Shown: positions 1 through 5,817, numbered from the stretch's first letter. The stretch: 5,817 nt of DNA from Candidatus Latescibacterota bacterium (GCA_016207265.1 JACQPZ010000026.1:1-5817); one strand, 5' to 3'. Numbers and translations: made by a program. Notes: generated by a model not told the origin, from the sequence alone.

Positions 1-12
1 CGGGGCGGTAGC

Positions 13-1464
13 ATGCCGATCTTCACGCCGCCGGTGTGGCTCCTGGACGCGGTCAACGTGATCAGCCTCGCGATCCTGCTCTATTTCAGCGCGCTCCAGC
101 TCGTGCTCTTCGGGCTCCTTATCCTTTCGTTCTTCGACATGCGCCGCCGTCTCGCGCAGAACTTCTACGCCGACTACGAAGCGGTCGCGAAGTCCCATTT
201 CACATTCCCGATCAGCGTCCTCGTTCCGGCCTACAACGAGGCCCCCAGCGTGGTCGAGTGCATTCGCTCGGTCCTGTCCCTGGACTACCCCCAGCACGAG
301 GTCATCGTCATCAACGACGGTTCGACGGACGACACGCTGGCGAGGCTGCGCCGGGAGTTCAAGCTGGAACCCCGCGAGACCGTGTACCGGAAGAGCCTCG
401 CGGTGTCGGGGGCCATCCGGGCCATCTATCGCTCCACGACGCACCCGAACCTCGTGGTGATCGACAAGGAGCACGCGGGGAAGAGCGCGGCCTTGAACGC
501 GGGGATCAACCTCTCGCGCTATCCGCTCTTCTGCACGATCGACGCCGACTCGCTGTTCCAGGAGAACGCCCTGCTGCGCGTCGTGCGGCCTTTCCTCGAG
601 GATCCGGACCGCGTGATCGCCGTGGGGGGCCAGGTCCGCGTCGCGAACGGGTGCAAAGTCGAGCGCGGGCGGGTCGTCGAGCCCCGGCTGCCGCAGAACA
701 TTCTCGCGGCGTTCCAGGTCGTCGAATATTTGCGCGCTTTCGTCGCGAGCCGCCTCGGACTCTCCGCGATGAACAACCTCCTCATCCTCTCGGGCGTATT
801 CAGCCTCTTCCGCAAGGACGTCGTGGTCGAGGTGGGAGGCTACCGCTCGGACGTGGTCACCGAGGACATGGAGTTGGTCCTTCGCCTTCACCGGCACATG
901 AGGGAGCAGGGCCGGCCGTACGCCGTCCAGTTCCTCCCCGATCCGATCTGCTGGACCGAAGTGCCGCAGCGCGTCGGGGCGCTGGCGCGCCAGCGCGGCC
1001 GGTGGCACCGCGGGCTCATCCATTCGCTCTGGCTGCATCGCTCTCTGGCGTGGAGACCGCGCTCGGGCTCGCTGCGCTGGATCGGACTTCCCTACTATTT
1101 CTTCTTCGAGGTGATGGGCCCCCTCGTGGAGCTGGTCGGCTATATCCTGATCCCGATCGCCTATTTCATGGGGTTCCTCTCGCCCCTCTATTTCTGGGCG
1201 TTCCTGTTCCTCGCGATCACCTCCGGTGCGTTTCTCTCGATTTCCGCGGTCTTCCTGGAGGAGCTTTCCTTCGGTCTCTACCGGAGCTGGGGCGACTTCG
1301 CCCTCATGATCGCGGTAGGCGTCCTCGAGAACTTCTCCTATCGCCTCCTGACTCTCCTCTTCCGCCTCGGCGCGGTGCTCGATATCATCTTAGGGCGCGG
1401 CGGATGGGGGAAGCAGGAGCGCGCCGGCTTCGGGCGCGCCGGCTCCACCCCCGCAAAAGCCTGA
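13..1464 (+). CDS. Membrane-bound processive family 2 glycosyltransferase (cellulose/PNAG synthase-like)
   Basis: Predicted inner-membrane GT2 enzyme that transfers sugars from a nucleotide-sugar donor on the cytoplasmic side, probably building a polysaccharide or glycolipid; the sugar cannot be told from sequence. Visible in the 483 residues: one N-terminal membrane segment (about 12-41); a GT-A domain beginning ISVLVPAYNE (67-76) with the donor-site NDGSTDD (101-107); an AGKSAALNAG segment (155-164); the metal-binding DAD (177-179); the TED acceptor/base motif (283-285); and QRGRW (327-331), the QxxRW signature of processive synthases. About three hydrophobic segments follow (about 358-383, 388-415, 427-457). 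About 47 residues separate NDGSTDD from AGKSAALNAG, longer than I recall for PgaC/IcaA-type enzymes. There is no PilZ domain, so no direct cyclic-di-GMP control is visible. The ATG has a weak GGGGCGG upstream; the frame stays open to the left edge, so a slightly earlier start is possible. It heads an apparent operon with the downstream protease. Class is secure, substrate unknown. Confidence 0.95.
   Translation: MPIFTPPVWLLDAVNVISLAILLYFSALQLVLFGLLILSFFDMRRRLAQNFYADYEAVAKSHFTFPISVLVPAYNEAPSVVECIRSVLSLDYPQHEVIVINDGSTDDTLARLRREFKLEPRETVYRKSLAVSGAIRAIYRSTTHPNLVVIDKEHAGKSAALNAGINLSRYPLFCTIDADSLFQENALLRVVRPFLEDPDRVIAVGGQVRVANGCKVERGRVVEPRLPQNILAAFQVVEYLRAFVASRLGLSAMNNLLILSGVFSLFRKDVVVEVGGYRSDVVTEDMELVLRLHRHMREQGRPYAVQFLPDPICWTEVPQRVGALARQRGRWHRGLIHSLWLHRSLAWRPRSGSLRWIGLPYYFFFEVMGPLVELVGYILIPIAYFMGFLSPLYFWAFLFLAITSGAFLSISAVFLEELSFGLYRSWGDFALMIAVGVLENFSYRLLTLLFRLGAVLDIILGRGGWGKQERAGFGRAGSTPAKA
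1419..1444 (+). repeat. 11-bp direct repeat with an embedded GC-only hairpin at the end of the glycosyltransferase gene
   Basis: GCGCGCCGGCT occurs at 1419-1429 and again at 1434-1444, a 15-base period that keeps frame and gives the protein a repeated Arg-Ala-Gly. The same stretch can fold: GCGCGCC (1419-1425) pairs with GGCGCGC (1433-1439) around a 7-base loop, a seven-pair GC-only stem ending 22 bases before the TGA stop at 1462. No T-tract follows, so it is not a standard intrinsic terminator. It could slow or stabilise the transcript between the glycosyltransferase and the protease, but in GC-rich coding DNA it may be chance. Confidence 0.45.
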
Positions 1465-1490
1465 GTCTCAGCCGCGCTCGTCTCCTTCCC

Positions 1491-1497
1491 GAGGGGG
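1491..1497 (+). promoter_or_regulatory. Shine-Dalgarno site for the M6 protease
   Basis: GAGGGGG sits 6 bases before the GTG at 1504 (9 bases when measured from its GAGG core) inside the only intergenic gap of the window, 1465-1503. No other ATG, GTG or TTG codon lies in frame between the preceding TGA (1462-1464) and 1504, so this site and the signal peptide that begins directly there together fix the start. The gap contains no recognisable promoter, which favours co-transcription with the glycosyltransferase. Confidence 0.7.
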
Positions 1498-1503
1498 TCC
1501 GAG

Positions 1504-1569
1504 GTGCGGCTGCGGGCGGTTCTCGTCGTGGCGGCGTGTCTTTTGCTCCGCGCCCCGGAAGCCCGCGCC
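1504..1569 (+). other. Sec-type signal peptide of the M6 protease
   Basis: Residues 1-22 show two arginines near the start, a hydrophobic core (residues 5-15, AVLVVAACLLL) and a likely signal peptidase I site after Ala-Arg-Ala (20-22). Cys12 lies inside the core rather than in a lipobox at the end of it, so a lipoprotein is unlikely. The roughly 45 residues that follow (23-67) are rich in Ala, Arg and Pro and precede the first M6 motif, and may act as a short propeptide. Confidence 0.8.
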
Positions 1570-4509
1570 GTCGCGCCCATTTTCGACGATACGCCGCGGG
1601 GCCGCGCGCTCGCGGCGCGGGCGATCGCGGCCGGGCTTACGCGCAAGCCGCCCGGCATGGACCGCACGGCCCGCGCGGGACCGCCGCCCCCAACGGTGGG
1701 CCGGCACTACAAGGCGATCGTCATCCTGCTCCAGTTCCCTCCGGATCCCGGGATCCCCGGAGACCCGGGAGTGCTGGCCGACACGCTCGCTCACCCGCCC
1801 TCGGGCTACGACTCGCTTCTCTTCAGCGTGGGCACGCATCCGACCGGGAGCCTGCGCGACTATTACCACGAGACCTCGCGGAACCAATTCGACATTAGCG
1901 GCGTCGTGACGCGGTGGTACACGGCGCCCCACCACTACGCCTACTACACGGACGGCAATTTCGGAAAGAACGACCCGCCGAACAACGCGCAGCAGATGGC
2001 CAGGGACGCGACGGTCCTCGCCGACGCGGACCTCGATTTCAGGGACTTCGACAACGACGGTCCCGACGGGATTCCCGATTCGGGAGACGACGACGGGTTC
2101 GTGGACGCGCTCTTCGTGGTCCACGCCGGTCCCGGCGCGGAGGAGACGGGCTCCCCGGACGATATCGCCTCCCACCAGTTCGAGTTCGAGAACGTCTACA
2201 CGAGCCCGGATCCCGGATCGATCCAGGCGTTCCTCTACACGACCGAGCCCGAGAAATGGATCGGGATGGCGCCGCACACGGCGCCGAACCAGATCATGTC
2301 GGTCGGAACCTTCTGCCACGAGTTCGGCCACATCCTGGCCCTCCCGGATCTCTACGACACGAGCGCCCCGCCCACGAGCGAGGGAATCGGAGAATGGGAC
2401 CTCATGGGCTCGGGGAATTTCTGCCACGCCCCCGGCGAGTCGCTCGGGACCTCCCCGACCCATTTCTCCGCGTGGTCCAAGGTCACGCTCGGATGGGTCG
2501 CGGCGGAGCAGCCGACCGACGACCAGCCGGGGATCACGCTGACGCCCGTCGAGACCGGGGGCCCGATCTACCGCCTCTGGACCGACGGGGACAACATCAC
2601 CGAGTATTTCCTGATCGAGAACCGACAGCCGGTCGGATTCGACGCGGGCCTCGTGCGCCGATCCGTGGAGATCGAGGGGCTCCAGGCGCACGGGCTCGTG
2701 ATCTACCACGTGGACGAATCCGTATCCGGCAACAACTACGCGCCCCACAAGCAGGTGGACGTCGAAGAGGCGGGTGGTGCGGAATCGGTCTCCGGGCCGC
2801 AGGGCGTGCAGAATCTCGACGTCCGCCGGGGCTCGGCGGGCTCCGCCGTCGCGTGCGGGATCTCCGTGAGCCTCACGGGGAATCGCGGGGACCGATACGA
2901 TCCGTGGCCGGGACCGCTTCTCGCCCGGGACTTTAGCTCGACCTCGTGCCCGTCGAGCGTAACGGCATGTGGCGGCTTCTCCCAGGTCGCGGTCAAGAAC
3001 ATCACCGAGACGGGACAGGACGTCACCGCGGACATCTTCGTGAAAGGAGCCACCGTGCTCCGGATGAGACCCGCGATGGACGACGCGCCAAGCATGGGAA
3101 CCCCGAACAACGGAAACGGCCTGGCCGAGCAGGGAGAATCGGTCCGTCTCCGTTTTCCGTTGGCCAACCTGGGCCTTTCGACCACCCAATCGCTCTACGC
3201 GAAGCTCTCCGCTCTCGACCCCTACGCGACGATCACGGCGGGCGATTCGATCGATTACGGCGCGATCGGGGTCGCCGCATTCGACTCGGGGACGGTGGTC
3301 GAGGCGGCGATCAACGCGGCGCCGGATCCGATCGGCTCGAGCTTCCGCTACGAGCTGCATTCCCCGTCCGGGGTCGTGATGGCGGACACGGTCCAGATCC
3401 TCATCGGAACGAAGACGGGAATCTGCGACGACTTCGAGGGCACGACGCAGCGCTGGTACGGCACGCCGGCGGCCTGCTCGAGCGTGAACGAATGGCATCG
3501 GGAATCCGGGATCAACAGCACGCCCGGCGGCGCCTGGGCGTGGCGGGTCGGCCCGGTGGGGTTGATCGGGAGCTACGCGAACGAGGAGGACGCCCGGCTC
3601 GTCAGCCAGCCGATTCGCCTGACGGGGACCGCCGACACGCTGAGCTTCTATCACCGCTACGACACGGAGCCGGGACGCGACGGGCTGTCGGTGGAGATCA
3701 GCGCCGACGCAGGCGCAACGTGGGCCCTTCTCCACCCCGTGCCCGACTATCCGTTCCCGGGGAATCTCTGGAGCGGACTTCAGACGACGTTCACGCAAGC
3801 GAAGATTCCGCTCACGGGCTTCGCCGGCACGGTCCAGATCGCCTTCCGATTCCAGTCGTTCCCGTCGCTCGGAGGGCTGGGATGGTGGATCGACGACGTC
3901 CGTGTGAACGGAGACGCCACCTGCCTCACGACGGCGGTTGAAGTGCGCCGATTCGACGCATCGGTGATCGCACCGGGTCCCGCCGTGCGGCTCGAATGGG
4001 ATCTCGAGGACGGAGCGTACGCGACGGTCGGGATCGATCGGGCCGTGGAGGCCGAAGGCCGCGGCCGGATCGCGACGCTCGCCGGAGGCACCGGCGCCGG
4101 ATCGTACGAGGACCGCGACGTCGTACCCGGGAGGATCTACCGCTACTGGCTCACCGCGGCCCGCGAGGGCGAGGCGGGCGTCGAGGCGGGCCCCGTGGAG
4201 GTCGCAATCCCCGCCACATCCGCCGCGCCTCGCGCGCTCGCGCTGGGCCGCCCGCAGCCGAATCCGTTCAATCCCTCGTCCACGATTCCGGTCTCGCTGG
4301 ACCGGGACGGCCCTTTCGTGTTGCGGGTCCTCCGCGCGGACGGATCATTGGTGCGGACGCTCCATGACGGTCCGGGCGTCGCCGGGACGCAACGATTCCG
4401 CTGGGACGGAACCGACGATCGCGGAGCGTCCGTGGGCTCGGGGGTCTACTTCGTGATCCTTGAATCCGATTCCCGAAGACGGACAGAAAAGGTCGCCCTA
4501 TTGCGATGA
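1504..4509 (+). CDS. Secreted M6-family (immune inhibitor A-like) zinc metalloprotease with C-terminal FlgD-like sorting domain
   Basis: Predicted exported endopeptidase of 1001 residues, starting at GTG. Order of parts: signal peptide 1-22; M6 catalytic region about 68-405, with the conserved SLRDYYHETSRNQFDISG (116-133), an acidic probable calcium-binding loop (181-201) leading into FVVHAGPGAE (204-213), the zinc motif HEFGH (272-276; Glu273 catalytic) with Asp282 as likely third ligand, and a WDLMGSG methionine turn (298-304). Then YFLIENRQ (368-375), GLVIYHVDE (397-405) and a GDRYDPWPG element (462-470), all usual after the M6 core. Next come a beta-sandwich with the acidic GNGLAEQGE start (about 520-636), a MAM-like module ending GWWIDDVRV (about 638-803), a fibronectin III-like module (about 815-903), and a PNPFNPSSTI FlgD-like domain (about 913-1001). 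Asp282 follows the glycine-to-alanine change HILALPD. Substrate unknown; family assignment firm, secretion route inferred. It lies 39 bases after the glycosyltransferase and overlaps the next gene by 4 bases. Confidence 0.95.
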   Translation: MRLRAVLVVAACLLLRAPEARAVAPIFDDTPRGRALAARAIAAGLTRKPPGMDRTARAGPPPPTVGRHYKAIVILLQFPPDPGIPGDPGVLADTLAHPPSGYDSLLFSVGTHPTGSLRDYYHETSRNQFDISGVVTRWYTAPHHYAYYTDGNFGKNDPPNNAQQMARDATVLADADLDFRDFDNDGPDGIPDSGDDDGFVDALFVVHAGPGAEETGSPDDIASHQFEFENVYTSPDPGSIQAFLYTTEPEKWIGMAPHTAPNQIMSVGTFCHEFGHILALPDLYDTSAPPTSEGIGEWDLMGSGNFCHAPGESLGTSPTHFSAWSKVTLGWVAAEQPTDDQPGITLTPVETGGPIYRLWTDGDNITEYFLIENRQPVGFDAGLVRRSVEIEGLQAHGLVIYHVDESVSGNNYAPHKQVDVEEAGGAESVSGPQGVQNLDVRRGSAGSAVACGISVSLTGNRGDRYDPWPGPLLARDFSSTSCPSSVTACGGFSQVAVKNITETGQDVTADIFVKGATVLRMRPAMDDAPSMGTPNNGNGLAEQGESVRLRFPLANLGLSTTQSLYAKLSALDPYATITAGDSIDYGAIGVAAFDSGTVVEAAINAAPDPIGSSFRYELHSPSGVVMADTVQILIGTKTGICDDFEGTTQRWYGTPAACSSVNEWHRESGINSTPGGAWAWRVGPVGLIGSYANEEDARLVSQPIRLTGTADTLSFYHRYDTEPGRDGLSVEISADAGATWALLHPVPDYPFPGNLWSGLQTTFTQAKIPLTGFAGTVQIAFRFQSFPSLGGLGWWIDDVRVNGDATCLTTAVEVRRFDASVIAPGPAVRLEWDLEDGAYATVGIDRAVEAEGRGRIATLAGGTGAGSYEDRDVVPGRIYRYWLTAAREGEAGVEAGPVEVAIPATSAAPRALALGRPQPNPFNPSSTIPVSLDRDGPFVLRVLRADGSLVRTLHDGPGVAGTQRFRWDGTDDRGASVGSGVYFVILESDSRRRTEKVALLR
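3415..3912 (+). other. MAM-like jelly-roll module of the M6 protease
   Basis: Residues about 638-803 begin GICDDFEG and end GWWIDDVRV, with the central pattern DTLSFYHRYDTEP (711-723) and an AGATW strand (736-740). This arrangement matches the immune inhibitor A-like MAM/jelly-roll modules often found after M6 and similar secreted catalytic domains, where they are thought to bind substrate or carbohydrate. The boundaries are estimated from the motifs only. Confidence 0.7.
4240..4506 (+). other. C-terminal FlgD-like / type IX secretion-type sorting domain
   Basis: Residues 913-1001 contain PQPNPFNPSSTIPV, a central RFRWDGTDDRG (964-974), GSGVYFVIL (978-986) and a basic end, the standard pattern of FlgD immunoglobulin-like C-terminal domains. 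In Bacteroidota, related type A domains direct proteins through the type IX secretion system and are removed at the surface. In other phyla of the same superphylum the domain is common although the export route is often not shown. No secretion component is encoded in this window. Confidence 0.8.
4506..4509 (+). promoter_or_regulatory. ATGA stop-start overlap coupling protease and acetyltransferase
   Basis: The protease TGA (4507-4509) and the acetyltransferase ATG (4506-4508) share bases in the classic ATGA arrangement. The best ribosome-site candidate, AAGG at 4489-4492, is 13 bases upstream and so poorly spaced. Translation of the acetyltransferase therefore probably depends on ribosomes that finish the protease. 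Confidence 0.75.
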
Positions 4510-5015
4510 GCACGGGGACGAACACGCGGATCGACGGGCCCTTGGTCTACCTCGAAACGCCGGGGCCGGAGCATCTCCCGGCGATCTGGAAGGTGTACCT
4601 CGACGCCCCGGACTACTTCGAGGCGGTGTCGGGATCCTCCGACTTCGACCCCGGTTCGGTGGAGATGATGTACGAGGAGGCTCTTTCCGAGGAGAATCGC
4701 TACTACCTCGCGATCCGCCGCACCGACACGAAGGCGCTCATCGGAACGATCGAGTTCGAGGCGGGCGCCGACGAGGTGCCCGCCACGCTTCGTGGGCTCG
4801 TCCTCGCCCAGGGAGAGCGGGGCAGAGGATTCGGACGGGCCGCGCTGGAGCTGGCAGAGGGGTTCCTCGCGAACGAGCTTGGAGTGACCGTGATCGCGGC
4901 GGACGTGCCGGCGGGCTACGACGACGGAACGAGGTTCCTCGAAGCGCTCGGCTATCGCGAGCGCCGGCTCAAGTCGGGGGAGAGGCGCTGGGTGAAGCGG
5001 ATCGGGGAGGAGTAG
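4506..5015 (+). CDS. GNAT-family N-acetyltransferase
   Basis: A 169-residue cytoplasmic GNAT enzyme, expected to move an acetyl group from acetyl-CoA to an amine on a small molecule or protein. Visible: an N-terminal LETPGPEHLPAIWKVYLD helix region (16-33) with an acidic-aromatic APDYFEAVSG segment (34-43); a core beta strand ALIGTIEF (77-84); the acetyl-CoA pyrophosphate loop RGRGFG (105-110), which fits the R/Q-x-x-G-x-G motif A; and a GTRFLEALGYRERR end (141-154) matching the usual motif B helix followed by Gly-Tyr. The length is that of a single-domain GNAT. The ATG overlaps the protease stop, so it is probably the last gene of the operon; its 3' end overlaps the opposing kinase gene by 47 bases. 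Nothing in the sequence names the substrate; RimI-like protein acetylation or sugar-amine acetylation are both open. No signal peptide, so it does not act beside the exported protease. Confidence 0.93.
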   Translation: MSTGTNTRIDGPLVYLETPGPEHLPAIWKVYLDAPDYFEAVSGSSDFDPGSVEMMYEEALSEENRYYLAIRRTDTKALIGTIEFEAGADEVPATLRGLVLAQGERGRGFGRAALELAEGFLANELGVTVIAADVPAGYDDGTRFLEALGYRERRLKSGERRWVKRIGEE

Positions 5016-5817
5016 CGCTCCTCGACTTGAGCGCCTCGTTGACCTTCGAGGAGAGCACGCCCACCTCGAAGGGCTTGCTGATCACGAAATCGATGCCGTG
5101 CGCGATCTGCACCTCCTCGCTGATCGTCGCGCCCCAACCCGTCACCAGGCCCAGCACCGGCCTCGGCCCGCCGTCCTGCCGTACGACGCGGGCGACTTCC
5201 CAGCCGCTCACGTCCGGCATGCCGAGATCCGTGAGCACGGCGTCGAAGCCCCCGCCCCGGAAGAGCTGGATCCCCTCGCTCCCGCAGCGGGCGGTGACAA
5301 CCTCGTGCCCGTCCTGCGCGAGCGCGTCGCGCATGACTTCGAGCAGCTCGATCTCGTCATCGACCACGAGGATGCGCGCGCCGTACGGCGCGCCGTGCTG
5401 CTCCGGAACGGCGTCCGTTGCCTCGGACGGATCCACCGACGGGAATCGCATGCGCACGACGGTGCCCACCCGCTCGGTCGTCTCCACTTCGATCGTCCCG
5501 CGATGCCGCGTGACCGTCCCGTAGACCATGGAGAGGCCGAGGCCGTTCCCCGAAAGCCCTTTCGTGGTGAAGAAGGGCTCGAACATGCGGGATCTCACCT
5601 CCGCCGACATCCCGACGCCGTTGTCCGCCACCTCGAGCACGGCGTCCTTGCCCTCGGCGCGCGTTCGGACCACGATGATTCCGCCCATCGGGAGCGCGTC
5701 GACGGCGTTGAAGATCAGATTCGTCAGCGCCTCGCGGATCTCGGCGCGCGTGCCGAGGATCGGAGGCGGGTCCTGCGTCTCGAGCCGGACCTCCACCTTG
5801 ACGCCCCGCCGCTCGGC
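4969..5817 (-). CDS. Hybrid sensor histidine kinase, C-terminal part (HATPase + receiver), 5' end outside window
   Basis: Two-component signalling protein that would autophosphorylate a histidine and pass the phosphate to its own receiver. Only the last 282 residues are visible; the frame is open to the right edge, so the sensor and His-box regions lie beyond it, and the GTG at 5796-5794 is an internal valine, not a start. Numbering from that valine: ATPase N-box NLIFNAVDALP (26-36), G1 box DNGVGM (58-63), F box FEPFFTTK (72-79), G2 box GNGLGLSMVYG (83-93), then a linker of about 20 residues. The receiver begins ILVVDDE (142-148, acidic pair 146-147), with phospho-acceptor Asp190 in LTDLGMPDVSG, Thr219 in LVTGWGA, and Lys241 in SKPFE. 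All key residues are present, so it looks active. The input signal and downstream target are unknown. The last 18 residues (258-275) are a Ser/Pro/Ala-rich tail beyond the receiver fold, 15 of them antisense to the acetyltransferase gene. Confidence 0.95.
   Translation of the reverse strand, partial: AERRGVKVEVRLETQDPPPILGTRAEIREALTNLIFNAVDALPMGGIIVVRTRAEGKDAVLEVADNGVGMSAEVRSRMFEPFFTTKGLSGNGLGLSMVYGTVTRHRGTIEVETTERVGTVVRMRFPSVDPSEATDAVPEQHGAPYGARILVVDDEIELLEVMRDALAQDGHEVVTARCGSEGIQLFRGGGFDAVLTDLGMPDVSGWEVARVVRQDGGPRPVLGLVTGWGATISEEVQIAHGIDFVISKPFEVGVLSSKVNEALKSRSATPPRSASPSASPPT
5007..5023. terminator. Possible weak bidirectional hairpin at the convergent junction
   Basis: GAGGAG (5007-5012) and CTCCTC (5018-5023) form a six-pair stem with a 5-base loop that contains the acetyltransferase stop codon. 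It sits exactly where two genes converge, a usual place for a shared terminator. However, the stem is short and no T-run follows on either strand, so intrinsic termination would be weak at best. Low confidence. Confidence 0.2.

Noticed and set aside
1462..1503. Glycosyltransferase and protease are in the same frame with only one TGA between them, suggesting a possible readthrough fusion
   Set aside because: The protease has its own Shine-Dalgarno site and an intact signal peptide starting right at the GTG, so two separate proteins are the simpler reading. No recoding signal is visible.
1465..1503. Search for a promoter or terminator in the gap between glycosyltransferase and protease
   Set aside because: Only 39 bases, with no -35/-10-like pair and no stem with a T-run; only the Shine-Dalgarno site is supported.
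36..1898. 620-codon plus-strand frame crossing the glycosyltransferase and the start of the protease
   Set aside because: The product is an Arg/Pro/Gly-rich low-complexity shadow in another frame; the motif-bearing proteins are in the frame of 13 and 1504.
2205..2224. Cluster of GGATC/GATCC words reminiscent of short repeats
   Set aside because: GATC-containing words occur throughout the window as part of common Asp, Ile and Pro codons; no regular spacing or array was seen.
1468..3798. Very long open frame of 776 codons on the minus strand opposite the protease
   Set aside because: It is rich in Arg, Val and Gly with no recognisable domain, and lies antisense to a gene with clear M6 motifs. 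In GC-rich coding DNA, antisense frames often lack stops by composition alone.
2946..3941. 331-codon plus-strand frame inside the protease gene
   Set aside because: Arg/Gly-rich shadow without domains; the protease frame here encodes ordered beta-sandwich and MAM-like modules.
4460..5524. 354-codon plus-strand frame across the acetyltransferase and opposite the kinase
   Set aside because: The first part is an Arg/Gly-rich shadow of the acetyltransferase, and the second a Ser/Thr/Pro-rich antisense of the conserved ATPase and receiver domains.

Overview
This window looks like chromosomal DNA from a GC-rich, Gram-negative-type bacterium. The best lineage clue is the end of the large secreted protein: a Pro-Asn-Pro-Phe-Asn-Pro motif followed by a FlgD-like immunoglobulin fold ending in Gly-Val-Tyr-Phe. 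That C-terminal design is typical of the Fibrobacteres-Chlorobi-Bacteroidetes superphylum and neighbours such as Candidatus Eisenbacteria or Latescibacteria. With such high GC and this multidomain layout, an Eisenbacteria-like organism is my guess; there is no rRNA or marker gene to confirm it.

Layout: four genes fill almost the whole window. (1) 13-1464, plus strand: a membrane-bound processive family 2 glycosyltransferase. (2) 1504-4509, plus strand: a 1001-residue secreted M6 (immune inhibitor A-like) zinc metalloprotease with a signal peptide, a catalytic domain, several beta-sandwich modules and a C-terminal sorting-type domain. (3) 4506-5015, plus strand: a GNAT N-acetyltransferase whose start codon overlaps the protease stop (ATGA). 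(4) 4969-5817, minus strand: the C-terminal part of a hybrid sensor histidine kinase (ATPase domain then receiver domain), which runs off the right edge and overlaps the acetyltransferase tail to tail.

The first three genes lie on one strand with a 39-base gap and a 4-base overlap, so they probably share a transcript whose promoter is left of the window. A plausible but unproven theme is the cell surface: the glycosyltransferase would make or export a polysaccharide and the protease is exported. The acetyltransferase could act on a sugar, an amine or a protein. The convergent kinase need not be related. The only stretch outside coding sequence, apart from the first 12 bases, is 1465-1503, which carries a Shine-Dalgarno sequence. 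I saw no tRNA, rRNA, CRISPR array, insertion sequence, riboswitch or convincing intrinsic terminator.

No wholly new system is evident. The points most worth a second look are the sorting-domain protease with its Gly-to-Ala change in the zinc motif, the kinase tail that is entirely overprinted on the acetyltransferase gene, and the GC-only hairpin at the end of the glycosyltransferase gene.
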